A stretch of DNA of 64,000 nucleotides from Sweltsa coloradensis. Lineage: Eukaryota > Arthropoda > Insecta > Plecoptera > Chloroperlidae. Positions within the stretch are counted from its first letter, which is position 1. Every line of letters begins with the position of its first letter. Positions 12,889 to 24,266 of this stretch are shown one piece after another. The DNA lies in the NCBI GenBank assembly GCA_024449915.1, contig JAMZAV010000814.1, forward strand, positions 1-64,000, written 5' to 3'. The position numbers and the translations under genes were made by a program. The notes beneath the pieces were generated by a model. It was not told where the DNA came from. It did no database searches and was given only the letters and a program-made list of their open reading frames with translations.

Positions 12889-13647
12889 TAGGAAAACGCT
12901 TAAGTCCCGCCGCGTTGTTGGATGAGCGTAATTGGTGCATTGAGCTGCCATGTGTTATGCGGATTTTCTGTTGTTCTGTGAAAAAATCATTAGTAAGTTG
13001 AAGATTTTTTAAATTAAATTAAATTAAATTAAATACAATTTTTTTTAATTAATCGTAATTTAAAAAAAGGAAAAATCGTAATATTAAAATTTTCATAAGA
13101 AATAATTATTCGATTGCGCACAAATTTACACGAAATTATTAATTTATAAAATTAAGGTTCTGTGAAAAATCATTACAATAGGATAAAGCATGTGTTGGTG
13201 TTATAAGCCAAAGAATTGTTTAAAAAAAGAAAAAAAATCGTAAAATTTCGATTTTCATGAGAAATAGTTTTTTCGATTGCGCACAAATTTCACACGAATA
13301 CTTAATTCATAAAATTAAGGTTCTGTGAAAAAATCATTAAAATCGGATTAAGCATGTAGGTGTTATAAGCTGAAGAATTTTTTTTTAAATCGAAAAAAAT
13401 CATAAAATTGCGATTTTCATGAGAAATAATTTTTCGTTTGCGCTCAAAAACGTGGCAGTTCTTGGTTCAAAGATTTCGAAGGCCTCCATAAAATTTCATT
13501 GCTATTAGAGTATCGGTTTAGCCGAAATCGTGTTAACAGACACACAAAAATACAGGAAAACAAGAAAAAAAGGAAAAAAAACATTCCGGATTTTTTTCTC
13601 CAGTGTAGTGAAATGGAATCTTCGCTTCGCTCGCTACGCTCATCCAA
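12889..13647 (-). mobile_element. Helentron-like non-autonomous element (copy F2)
   Basis: Opens AGGAAAACGCTTAAGTCCCG, CCGCGTTGTTGGATGAGCG and closes TTCGCTCGCTACGCTCATCC. The same outer ends and the same internal GTGAAAAA-TCATTA repeats occur in 46210-46952 and 59340-60073. It includes a short TTAAA microsatellite at about 13010-13035. Confidence 0.75.
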
Positions 13648-14092
13648 ATATCGACCAAAAAATTGCAATCAATCTGTGACTTACATGTAAGAAAGGGCTA
13701 TGTACGAGGAATATGCATTATTAGTTATCTGTGGAACGGTGAAAACCGAACAAGAAATGATGATTTCCCTCCACGTTATCACAAAAGTACGTAAGTACTG
13801 TATTCTAGACGGCGAGAGTCTCGTCACAGACAGCGATGCGATACCCCCTAACACTGCATGCCCTTGTTTAACATGCAGGCGCTATCCATCATACCCATTA
13901 TGACAGAAGTAATTACAATAGACGTATTAACATGCATTGAACAGAGCTATAATAAAGTTAGGTGTTTCCCAAACCCGTTATCAGTAATAGTGTTGATGGC
14001 AGATACCAACATCCGCTAGGCAGCTAATTTCTCGTTGGTATTATGCAAACTGGTATGTGCATGATGGTTTATCAATTCTGTCAAATACATAG

Positions 14093-14627
14093 TCAACAAT
14101 GCTCGCAAGTTTAATTTATGTTAATCTTTATTCTTTATTTTAAAGGCATGTGCAGATTGTTATGTAATGTTATGTATAATTAATTCTTCCATATTCTTAT
14201 AAATGAGGTCATTGATATGGATTTGTAAAGTTAGAAACTCAATAGTAATTCAATCATGTATTAGTAACAAGTGCAGTTTAATTTATGATAATCTTTATTT
14301 TTTTTCTTGAAATGGGCATTGGAAAAATGTGTTATGTAATAATTAATTCTTCCAAAATTCTTAGTAAGAATAATGTATCATTGATATGAATTTCGTAAAC
14401 GTTTAGAAACTCAAATATAATTTCCACATTCACATTGGTATTAGTCAACAATGTTTGCAAGTTTAATTTATGATAATCTTTATTTTTTACTTGAAAGGGG
14501 CATTGGAACAATTTGTTATGTAATAATTAATTCTTCTAAAATTCTTAGTAAGAGAAATGATACCATTGATATGAATTTCGTAAACGTTTAAAAACTCAAA
14601 TATAATTTCCACAATAATATTGGTATG
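14093..14627 (+). repeat. Three-copy tandem repeat, about 179 bp unit
   Basis: Units are 14093-14270, 14271-14449 and 14450-14627. They share AGTTTAATTTATGATAATCT, TTGTTATGTAATAATTAATT, ATTGATATGAATTTCGTAAA and ACTCAAATATAATTTCCACA. Units 2 and 3 are closest; unit 1 is older. Such a unit length is typical of satellite-like arrays. Confidence 0.8.
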
Positions 14628-16179
14628 CGCATTCTCTCTCAATCTTAAATAGTTTCAGCAATACTCAACTCTAGCTTAAATTAGAGTTATGAAATAAATT
14701 GACATATTTTGTAACAAGAATGTTGACAACTTACGTTTTCACATTTGTTTGGATTTTTTAAAATTATAATTTTTGCAGTTCAGTTCAATTGACAATAGAA
14801 GATTTTTTATGATTTACAATAAATTATCCCAAAGTAACTACTGATGTTGAATATTTTAACAACAAAAAATCGTTATTAGAGTCTACCCACTAAGTCATAT
14901 AACAGGTTTTCAGTTAAAACATATGATTGATAATATAGTGTTTCCAACGAAAGAATGTAGGTAGCTCGAAATTGTTTTCCCAACATAACAACTTGTCAAC
15001 TCTATTCACGCTAGCTCAGCGTGGATCTAACACACGGAGGAACTCTGTGATCTAGCACAGATAATGTTTGCTTGAGTTGGTAAAAGACATTTCTCAATCA
15101 CACACAAAGGAGACATTTCTTTTACCGCACACTCATTCTACCCCCACCATTCTACCCCCACCACTACCACTTGTGACGAAACATCTGCATTCTTTCGTTG
15201 GAGCCAGTATAACACATTTTATGTGATTATGAATATGAATCCAAATTAAAATGAAAAATTCTAAAGAACTACTAGAAATTGAATAGCATGCACAAAGTAA
15301 AAAAAAAGTAATGTATGTCAATATACTTCAGGAACGTGAACTCGATATCAAACAAGTTGCTTTTTCTTCCACTTATCTCGAATAGCACATCATTAATAAA
15401 GACCTAACTAACTAACAAAACAACATAAATAACCGTCTCACTTGACAGTGAAGTGGTAATTACCATGCATGGCTTTATCTCGTCGCTTATAGTTCCTATA
15501 ACATCTCTGACGTCATGCGCCGGCCCACTCGTTTAACTACGCTAATTGCTGCTTTAAGCTTTACTCCAGCTCGGGTTTCGTACTTCCACGCGGATAATTC
15601 AACTACGAGGATAATACGGTCTAATAATAGTTGTGACGTATTTCCGAGTGGAAATTAGAGCTCTTGTATTCCTTGAATTTCAATTAACGTACATTTTGTA
15701 TTTAATAATCTCTGAGTTGTAAAGATAAACTAAAACAAATCTGCTACGTTTAAACATCTCTATTTCTACACATACAGTTATGCAGATGTCATAACGCAAT
15801 AAAAATGCATAGGGGCAAGCTTTATATTCACCAGTCGTAAAGGTGAAGCCTTTAAATTAAGGGCTTATCCAAAAACGGTATCTTTCTTTTTTAGTTATAA
15901 AAACTTATTTAAAAATGAGGAGATTACTGATTTACGAAAAGATAATTATTAAGAATGGCACGTTAATAAATTTGTTTGGATAGGTTGGTAGTTGGTACCA
16001 CGTTGGTACAACTACCCTCGTCTGCATTATCCTTGTCGAAGCGCAGTAAGCTCAATGGTCATGTTATGTTGTTATCGTGAGACGTGACACATGCACGTTC
16101 AGATGGACGGACATAAAAGTGATGAATGAAGGGTAATTTTGCTGCCTTATATTACAAATGAGAAAGGTAATCTAGTATA
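14628..16179. other. Intergenic DNA, mostly featureless
   Basis: No gene. A 40-bp fragment at about 14880-14918 (GAGTCTACCCACTAAGTCAT) belongs to the TCTACCCACT repeat family. 15990-16140 resembles flanks of the 17-bp motif element (ATCGTGAGACGTGACACATG). Confidence 0.35.
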
Positions 16180-16441
16180 ATTTCTTAATTTTTCATGGGA
16201 AATCTGCCCAGGGTGCAATGCATCCTTCTCTTCGTGTGTCTAACTGGTATATTTGAAGTAGTGCGAAGGGATGTCCGAGAGCTGTTTAAGAAGACTCAAT
16301 CCCTTGTATTCGCACTAACGACTGAGGAAACATCGAAAAAAAACTTTAGTTAGGATTGCCGGTCTAGACGGGGTTTGAACACGGGGCCTACCGAATCAGA
16401 GTCGCGCGCTTAACGCTCGAGCCAACACTGTAGGTACTGAG
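16180..16441 (-). mobile_element. tRNA-derived SINE with target duplication (copy B)
   Basis: Same family as 10350-10606: tail TTTTTCATGGGAAATCTGCC at the left and tRNA-like head at the right (CGCGCTTAACGCTCGAGCCA). It is flanked by TCTAGTATA (16171-16179 and 16442-16450). Confidence 0.83.
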
Positions 16442-16706
16442 TCTAGTATATCTGAGTGGGTAGGCTATAAATAAAATGTATGTATTCATTTTGACGTAAC
16501 GTATCAGAAAATAGGCAACCAGCCAGTGTTACTCTATAAATTTTTAAGGCTTCGGCCATTGTAAAAAAAAAAATATATATAAAAACTATAATAAGTTAAT
16601 AATGTATTTATTTATTTTTTGTTTAGTTTATCAATCTATATGCTTGTGATCTCTCAACAATGGTTGGTATTTAGCCAATAAATTGATTTTCTCTAAATTC
16701 GTTTTT

Positions 16707-16903
16707 AGAATCTACCCACTTAGTCACATAACTGATTTTCAGTGGGCGACATTTAAAAAAAAACTAAAAAGCCGCTAAAAAAAGCTAAAATAAAAATTTA
16801 AAGCCAACCAAGCCAACCCTGTTGGCGCCGACACCGACGACGAGCGAACAATAACCAACTAGAGACCGGTATATTTAAGTAGGAAACACTAATCAATCAT
16901 GCT
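16707..16903 (+). repeat. TCTACCCACT dispersed repeat (copy 1)
   Basis: Begins TCTACCCACTTAGTCACATA and includes ACTGATTTTCAGTGGG, CAAGCCAACCCTGTTGGCGC, CGACGACGAGCGAACAATAA and TTTAAGTAGGAAACACTAAT. Shared with 22708-22860 and 59162-59314. No open frame; class unknown. Confidence 0.7.
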
Positions 16904-17750
16904 GTACACGATTAGGCCTATCCTTATCGTCATTCCTTGTATTTTACTTGTACTAGGTAAAGTTCGCTTGCCGCGCATTGAACGTAGACAGAGCAGGTGC
17001 CAAACTCTGAGTCACGTTGTCTTGTTTTCTTAATTAAGCCCCATCACAGATTGTCGACCCATTAAACTCGGTCTACGCACCCGGACATTGTGTCACAACA
17101 TTCTTCCTGAAATAGCTAGAGCAGCCTTGCCGTCCGCTTTAGTTCAGAGAGCTACGGTAGGTAGAGTTAGTTGTGTGGTTGCTTTGAGACGAGGTATAAA
17201 CAGCTGGCGGCGAGATGAGTGATCGACGCCCTTTCGTCGCACGCGACCCAGGCACTGACCTACTCAAGAGCATTATTTATTTATTATTTATTTAAAAGCC
17301 TTCATACAATCCTAGCTCGTGTGCATGCTACAAATATACGAATATTACAAGTTGTCAAATTAGTTTTAACCCTTAAGTCACGAGTTAAATTGGTATAAGT
17401 TAGGTCATTTTCAGCAAACATATTTTTTTTTAGATTTTTAGTATTTTTTAATATTTTCAATAGTGATTTTTAAGAGATTTGGGACAAATTTTGAATTTTG
17501 AACTGAAGCTACAGTTTTAGTTCAAATTTAAATTTTCATTAGGCCTACCTACTAAAAAAAAAAAATCTGATTTTTTTGACATTCTATTTTAGATTTTTGT
17601 ATCTCATAAGAATGGAAAACTAAAAATACGTTGCATTTCCGGAACAAACCAAAATTTTCACATTTTAGGCAGTTTTTACAGATGTGTTATTTCAATCTTT
17701 AGTAAAAGAACGGTGAAGTATTTTTTCTTATAAAGGGGCACTTTTTAGCA

Positions 17751-18125
17751 CTCGGCACCTCCACCAAAGACTTTAAAGCACAATAAATTTGTATTCCTAG
17801 GTTCTTTTTCGACCATCTGTTGATTCAGCTTCGTTTCCTTCTTGGGTACTCCCCTAGCCGAATTTGTTTAATTTTTCCATACATTTTGCAAAACACTCAC
17901 GTGATTTACATTATAATGTAAGTACACAAGACGCGGCAATTAAGGCCACTTGTACCACGTAACTTTAAATATTCGGGGACATTAGGTTATTTTGAGGTTA
18001 ATGGACCTATTATAAAGTAGCTAATGTTCTATAAAAAAAACTACGGAAGTGTACAAGTCTTTAAAACTTATTAGAAAACAAATTATACCTTGTAAGTAAA
18101 ACACGGAAAAAAACATTCTCCGTCC
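17751..18125 (-). mobile_element. Fragment of the element carrying the 17-bp motif
   Basis: CGGCACCTCCACCAA at 17753-17767 is followed by TTCTTTTTCGACCATCTGTT, GATT and TTCGTTTCCTTCTTGGGTAC. The same order is seen after the motif at 36161 and 54249. The right border is unclear. Confidence 0.45.
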
Positions 18126-19204
18126 CCGTGTACATGTTTATTAATCTAGGCCACCCTTGTAGCTCCTATATCAACCAAGTGATTGAGCACAGTATGACAT
18201 TCTGGATATGTGTTCCCCTTTAGATTGGGACCGGATGACATAGTAAGGTTGAGTGGGAGGGTTGGCTGACCTGACTTTCTCCCCGCCCCATCAGGGCAAC
18301 GGATTTGAATACATTTACATTTCACGGAGTTCGCGTCAGAAATGAAGAAATAGAATTTCCTCTTCATCCTTGCAAGTTGTTATTACTAGTCTAGAAACAG
18401 CGAAACTCTTCGTTACAAATCATTTCTTCTCACGAACTTTGAAATCATAGACATAATATTGTGTACATAGAAATCTGATTTTATGTTTATGCATCTCCCA
18501 AATTAATAATTAGGTTTATGATGATGCACTTTGTTTTAACTTTTAACAACTTCCTTTAAACCAGAAAAATGATATAACTTTTCTTTTTTTCTTTTTCGTG
18601 TTTTATTTCTTATTTTTTCTCTTTCTCTTTTTTTGTTTATATTTATTTTTTAATCTTCCCCCTCTTTTTATAGTTGGTTATTTTTTTTCATTTAAAAACC
18701 AATTTGAATTTGCTACCAAAATTATTGTCTTTTCGTGCAATGTTGTAATATCACTATTTCAAACTTAAGTACACTTCTTGATTGTGTCTGCATTAACAAA
18801 TCCACATTCTTGGACTAAAATTGATCAAAATGGAGGACATAAATAGAACCTTAAAAATATTACATAAGCATTGATCAAAAACGAGTTGTCCTCCTTTGTA
18901 AATCAGTTTTTTAACTGAATAGGATAGACGTTAAATAAATAAATAATAAATTTATATAACCCAGATGGAGATGGGCGTATGTAAACCGCAGCAGTGAATC
19001 TGGCAGCGCATGTCATGCATCACCCCGCCAACCTATGTCCGTCAGCTCAGACACATCCCACGTAACAGTCTCATTTATGTCACCGTTGTCAGTTTCTACG
19101 CTGACAAATAACTCAAGTGTTGGCTGGCTCGTATTGGATTGTTATTTACAAGTTTTTCTATTTCTTGTACTCTCTCTTGTACTCTTGAACTTGCATTTAT
19201 CACG

Positions 19205-19665
19205 ATTTCCGTTTAAATCAAAACTAGTCCGCTTCGCGAACCCTTCTCATAATCGCGTTGCTGGATGAGGTAGTTTGGTTTTTCTCGCTGAATTCATACA
19301 GTCAGAAAAATCATAATGGTGCGATTTGCATAAAAAACATTTCTTTTATTCCATCAAAAAAAGTAACACATGTTATTTAAGAGATTTCAATAATCTCCGG
19401 AAAATGTCAGCTATATGGAGTATAACCGTTTGTCCGGTAAAGATCTAGCAAACAACCATAAAATTGTCTTAAAATCATACAATTGGGATTCCCATTAGTT
19501 TTTTTTAATTGTACCAAAAATCGCAGCAGTTCTAAGTTAAGACATTTTAAAGGTCACCAGAAAAATCAGAATGATTAAAGTAGTCGTTTGTCTTACAGAA
19601 GGGGAACAAAAAGACAAACAAACGAGTTATATAGTCATATTGAAGTCTTTGCTACGCTTAACTAT
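19205..19665 (-). mobile_element. Decayed Helentron-like element (copy G5)
   Basis: The left end CGCTTCGCGAACCCTTCTCA, TAATCGCGTTGCTGGATGAG and right end TGAAGTCTTTGCTACGCTTA match the ends of the family with several changes. The body is diverged. Confidence 0.45.
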
Positions 19666-21239
19666 TAATCCTAAATAAACGGAATTTTAAATTATCATTT
19701 GATTTTAATATAATATTTATAGTTATGACCTTTCACATACGTAGCCATGACAAGTGGACGGGAAATATGATAAATCGAGAGAATAGAACTATAACTGTCA
19801 CCGGTGTCATCATCTATCGCATTTGTTTTATGTTCGTCCGGTCTTTTTGTATAGCACGTGGGATTCAAGGGATGGTTTCGCATATATTACGAATCGCTAG
19901 AGAGTTTAGGTTACGTTTCAAACATCAATAGTCGATCCTAGAATCGTGTTACACAAACAAACTAAGTAAACTTTAATATCTATAGCTCGTTGGTAACTAC
20001 AAAGTGGTGGTCGTTGGTCTTGTGGCTACGTTGGTCTTGTGTGTCTTGGTCTTTGTTACCGGTTTGTTCAACACAAGCAGTATCCCAAATGTCAAATCTT
20101 AACATTGCTGATTCTACACTAACAATCTAATGTTTATGTCTTCAGAGTGTTGTAAACGATTACTTCTACGTCTTAGCAAGACACATAATAAATATCCAGA
20201 TTGTTCTAAATGGTCATATCCAGTGAATTCGCGGTGTTCGATGATACATGATGATATATTTCTAAAAATATAATCTTGTGGTATCTCACAAATTAGATTC
20301 TCGGACTTAAAGGTATCTGTTTATTAAAGTCTGAAAATCAGTTATATACTGAGTGGAACTCTAAAAAAATTTATTTTTTATTGATAAATAAAAGTACTCA
20401 CGAAAATGGAACAGGGCTTGATTTGCATACCTTGAATTAACCCTGGTTGTAAACACAACGTATCTCCAACATGATCACAACTTAGACGCATTGCTGATTC
20501 TAACACCTACACAATCTAAGTATGTATTTTATTTTATTCAAGTGTTCCAGTAAAGAATTATTCTATTATACAATGACCAATAAATAATATACTCCCATCT
20601 CAGTCATAAAATGGTACCATATCACAAAGAAAATAGAATACGACAATGGACTGATGATAAATCAAAGAAAAAATATTTTAAAAATATAAATATGTATATT
20701 CACAAAATTAAAATTACTAAAAACTTTAAAAAATGTAATCATGTTTAAAATGTGTGAAAATGTCATATTCCATTTAGAACGAATGGGAAAAATGGTCACA
20801 TTTCATTTTTGGTGCTATTTGCACTAACATTAATTTTAATTACCTACGAAAATGAACATGAGGCTGATTTTCAACCCCACGCAACAAGTTAAAATAATGT
20901 ACATCGTGTAAAGTTTTTTAAAACTTGTCTTTTAGCAGTCGTGTTTCGTCGGCCACGCGCTCGTGTCTCGCACGAACGACCACATTGTATGTTTTGCCCT
21001 CGCACTGTATAATACCAATTAGGTGTGTCGTCTGTCATTAACTGTGTTTCTTACTGCGGTAGGCAGCTGTGTTGTTTTAGTAAAACATTTCATTGTCTAT
21101 CAACACGCATCACTCAGCCCATGCTTTTAGAATAAAACGAGTACTTTATTATTATTTAAATGTTAAGAATGGTACAGGATCACTGCGGTGGATGGGCCAC
21201 GACAAGGGATACCTTCCTATCTCATTCTGTAAGACTGAT
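19666..21239. other. Intergenic DNA with a weak duplicated block
   Basis: No gene. 20100-20170 and 20490-20570 share CATTGCTGATTCTA followed by CAATCTAA and a CAGAGTGTT/CAAGTGTTCC stretch, so part of it is an old direct duplication about 385 bp apart. Confidence 0.35.
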
Positions 21240-21571
21240 TGATTTGTATTGATTAACGTCTCATACTAATGCACTAAGGCTATTCGAGACGATGAGTGGT
21301 GATAGATGAGGATGATGGGTGAATAGAAGGGAGGAGAGGAAACCCGGTACCGGCACGTAGCCTACTCCTTTCGAAAAGTACCAATGAGACCATCGGCTTT
21401 AAGTCCCATCCGTAAGGATGGTGTAACCTTGCAGTCATAGAAGTTCCTTCACTAACCCGGACTGCCGAGCAGACATCGAGGAGAACGAAGCCGTTACACT
21501 AGCTCTCGAACCCTCCATCTGCTCTAACCAGCGGTATGCGTGAGTTTCAGGGCAGAGCGTTCACTCACTCT
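21240..21571 (-). mobile_element. 5S-derived SINE (SINE3 type), 5' truncated
   Basis: On the minus strand it runs from the end of a 5S-like head (AGTGAGTGAACGCTCTGCCC) through GGTTCGAGAGCTAGTGTAAC, AACCCGGACTGC and GGTACCGGGTTTCC to CGTCTCGAATAGCC. A fuller copy with its 5S head is at 33682-34102. The head here is cut where a second, plus-strand 5S sequence begins. Confidence 0.75.
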
Positions 21572-21582
21572 CCCCTTTTTTT

Positions 21583-21699
21583 GCCAACGGCCTTGCCATG
21601 TTGAATACACCGGTTCTGATAGATCACCGACGTTAAGCAACATCGGGCGTGGTCGGTACTTGAGTGGGTGACCACTTTGGAACACTACGTGCTGTTGGC
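21583..21699 (+). rRNA. 5S-rRNA-like sequence, 117 bp, probably the head of a SINE
   Basis: Runs GCCAACGG to CTGTTGGC, ends that pair as 5S helix I. It contains TTGAATACACCGGTTCT, GTTAAGCAACATCGGGCGTG and GAGTGGGTGACC, the conserved internal promoter region of arthropod 5S genes, with scattered changes (for example GATAGATCACC). There is no T-run after the 3' end, so a normal 5S transcript would not terminate. It is therefore taken as a SINE head or pseudogene and not a working 5S gene. Confidence 0.7.
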
Positions 21700-21830
21700 A
21701 AAGGGGGTGAAGTAAGATCGCCAAAGTGTGCCCCCGATTGAAAACGATCTTGCATTGTCACCCTTAGCCGCTCTCCGGAGAACAATGTTCATAACATGTT
21801 TCTGGTGTTGGATGTATTAATAAAATAAAA
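21583..21830 (+). mobile_element. Second 5S-headed SINE, with a different body
   Basis: The complete 5S-like head is followed by a body (GTGAAGTAAGATCGCC, GATTGAAAACGATCTTGCAT, CTCTCCGGAGAAC) and an A-rich tail TAATAAAATAAAAAAC. The body does not match the neighbouring SINE3-type copy. The right border is set by the A-rich tail. No clear target duplication was found. Confidence 0.5.
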
Positions 21831-21963
21831 AACTTTCCCCCTCACCTCATTCTGTAATTGAGTGCATAATGTGTACATGGGAACGTCTGTCAAGACAATA
21901 TATATCTTCTGTGCCCTCATTAGGCTCATTACCAGTTAAAAGGATTGCCTATGTTGACCTCTA

Positions 21964-22260
21964 ATGATCATAAAAGACTACATAGGCTGTGGGAGACAAC
22001 TTGTGAACTGGGGTGTCGCAAATAGCCTGGGGTTAGAGACAGGGGCTATTTGTTGGAAGGCAGACATGTTGCCTGAGGTGTCAACTGACGTAATACAAAA
22101 TAATATGTTCCCTGCTGTTCGGAACCAGAGGCGTTTCTCCCGATACGAATTCCACATTTCTCCAGAACTGAGTGACCTACTACTGGTTAACATATTTTTC
22201 AATCACCCTATCTTCAAAGATATTATCGATATCGTAGAATCCATTCCCGGTCTAAAATGA
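21964..22260 (+). other. Possible coding fragment of unknown origin (98 codons)
   Basis: ATG at 21964 opens a frame to TGA, reading MIIKDYIGCGRQLVNWGVAN and later FHISPELSDLLLVNIFFNHP. Composition is less AT-biased than the flanks, but no family is recognised and no splice partner seen. It may be part of a decayed transposon. Low confidence. Confidence 0.2.
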
Positions 22261-22707
22261 GCACTCAACTCGTGAAATCTGAACGACACTTGAAGGCAAC
22301 AAATACGTCTCTCCTCGTTGGTTCCTTTACTTATTTACTGAATATAACATGATTTTATTTTTAGATTCTCGACTTGGTCGCCTGGAGTATTACGAGACAG
22401 CTGATTCTGCTGTTATGCTTTCACCGGGCGAATGTCTGTGACTGAAATGCGCATTCTATATTTAGAAAAGTTGTAGAGATTTTAAAGTGGTGACATATTT
22501 TTCTGTCAAGATGTTTAAGTTTTTTATGTTGTTTTCTTTGCGAAACTGCGCGGAGTTCGTGAACAGAAAACACAGCTGTCAAGTGCTACGTGTTTCTCCG
22601 TTATATTTGATAATGAAGGAAACTTAAAATTAAGTACAAAAGTTGGATGTGAAATTGTATCAATAATAAATGATAAATTGATGCATAATAAATAAATAAA
22701 CTCGAAG

Positions 22708-22860
22708 TTAGAGGCTACCCACTCAGTTATATAACTGATTTTCAGTGGGGGCCAGTAAATCAAAGCGACCAAGCCAACCCTGTAGACCCCGACGCAATCG
22801 ACGAGTGAGCGATAACCAACCAAAGATCGATATTTTTTAATAGTCAATATAGCAATCAGT
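22708..22860 (+). repeat. TCTACCCACT dispersed repeat (copy 2)
   Basis: GAGGCTACCCACTCAGTTAT, ACTGATTTTCAGTGGG, CCAAGCCAACCCTGTAGACC and CGACGAGTGAGCGATAACCA in the same order as copy 1. Confidence 0.7.
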
Positions 22861-22911
22861 GGTATGGACAGTGCAAACACCCGCGGATCAACGCCAGAAT
22901 CAACAAGGCCG

Positions 22912-23106
22912 ATTCAGAACAACTTTGATTTTATTATGTGCCTCGTTGCTAGGACGGCTCCAAAGTCACCGTTTATAAATTCATAACCCAAGATTTGACG
23001 GACTGAAGTCCAAATCAGAACTAAACTTCTGCCTGTAGCGGGAATCGAACCCTGGACTTCTGCGTTGGAAGCAGAGACGCTAACCACAAGACCAACGAGC
23101 AACACA
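22912..23106 (-). mobile_element. tRNA-derived SINE of a second family
   Basis: On the minus strand, GTTGCTCGTTGGTCTTGTGG, TTAGCG gives an A-box region. TCTGC-TTCCAAC-GCAGA forms a perfect anticodon arm, and GGGTTCGATTCCCGC is a B box. There is no pairing acceptor stem, and a non-tRNA body with an AATAAAAT-type tail follows, so it is a SINE and not a tRNA gene. Confidence 0.7.
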
Positions 23107-24100
23107 CATTTTTTAAATCATAAAAAACGACATTTAAATTACAATTTTTAATATGTAAGCCTAATTTCAATTAAGAAACGGTAGCAGTATACATGAAAAT
23201 GTAAAATTAAATTTAAAGTAAACATTGCTCCAATTTGACCTTGGAACTCGCCCCTTTCCCACTATCCAAACACAAAAATCTCCATCACATTATACCAGTT
23301 ATCTATTGGTCTTACAAAATCTCCTTATAAACGTTATGTATTTATAATTTATGTTGTTAATAAATTGACATGTTTGCAAAGTTTCTTAAACCAATTATGT
23401 AAGTTAGTCGTTCAAACAGGAATTTGCATTAAACGCTTGTCCCGATCTTCTTAAGATGACACCGGTAATGCTTTAATGAAAATTGTTCTATACCTTGACT
23501 TTAAACTTTGCACACTTATTGAAGAAATTAATTTGATAGTCAGTATCATATTCCTTTGCATTTAAATATTGTCAAAATAACATAAATAAGCCCTACTCGT
23601 TTTTCTAGTTTTTGTATTGGGTCGCCATGTTTTAAAATATCCTAATTTGAGAGCATTTCCTATATACTTAGTAAGATATAAGCGTTTAAAATGAAATATC
23701 TACGTTTAAATGTTTACATGGGGAAAATGTGCAATGTTTTATAAATATATTATTATTTTCATAGCTACAGATAATGTCGAACGCCAAATGATTTATATTC
23801 TCAGCAAATTAAAATGCACCAATTGACCTCAATGCATAAAACTACACTTATCCCCAACACAAATAAAAAGCAACATTTTAATATCCCAGCAATCCACCAG
23901 CATGAAACTCCCACAATGGCGTGAAAATTCCCCATAAATAGCCTCTCTCTCCGCAAATATGGGTCTAGTCCAATGACACGCGGCATGGTCTGCCCGCATA
24001 CATTTCCTAAAGAGGTCGCTAACATTGCCTCGTAAATAAAAGAGAAAAAAAATCCATAGCGATATCGACCGGCTTCCTGCACGAACTGTGTACAGTGTTG
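23107..24100. other. AT-rich DNA upstream of the CCDC66-like gene
   Basis: No gene or clear repeat. The sequence becomes GC-richer from about 23930 to the X-box, consistent with promoter-proximal DNA. Confidence 0.35.
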
Positions 24101-24107
24101 GCAATTA

Positions 24108-24121
24108 GTTGCCATGGCTAC
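24108..24121 (+). promoter_or_regulatory. RFX X-box-like site before exon 1
   Basis: GTTGCCATGGCTAC differs by one base from the canonical palindromic X-box GTTGCCATGGCAAC bound by RFX factors, which drive ciliary genes. It sits 85 bp upstream of the proposed ATG. Position and gene type both fit; binding is inferred. Confidence 0.6.
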
Positions 24122-24205
24122 GGTTGTTTGTTACGTCGATTGCGCGGCCATGCAGTCCATAGACTCGCTTCACTGGTGTGCGGGTTGCCTACCTGGACAG
24201 TCGGC

Positions 24206-24266
24206 ATGGTCACTAAATCACTTTCATTGGTGGAACAGAAGAAGTTACAATGGGCAAGAGAAAGGG
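24206..24266 (+). CDS. CCDC66: CCDC66-like exon 1 (start codon)
   Basis: ATG at 24206, reading MVTKSLSLVEQKKLQWARER, ends at donor GTAAGT (24267) in phase 1. The lone G joins AA of the next exon to make Glu. LVEQKKLQWARER is a short charged helix like the E/K-rich helices in the N-terminal half of the family. The start is chosen because an X-box-like site lies about 85 bp upstream, no clear exon was found further 5', and total length then matches the family. The frame stays open upstream to about 24095 and possible AG acceptors exist at 24150 and 24200, so an extra 5' exon cannot be excluded. Confidence 0.65.

Noticed and set aside
12261..12925. Two consecutive open frames on the plus strand
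   Set aside because: They translate T/A-rich low-complexity and repeat sequence (part of an old repeat and Helentron-like flank) with no family features.
22990..23106. Working tRNA-Trp gene on the minus strand
   Set aside because: No pairing acceptor stem, and a SINE body with an A-rich tail follows.
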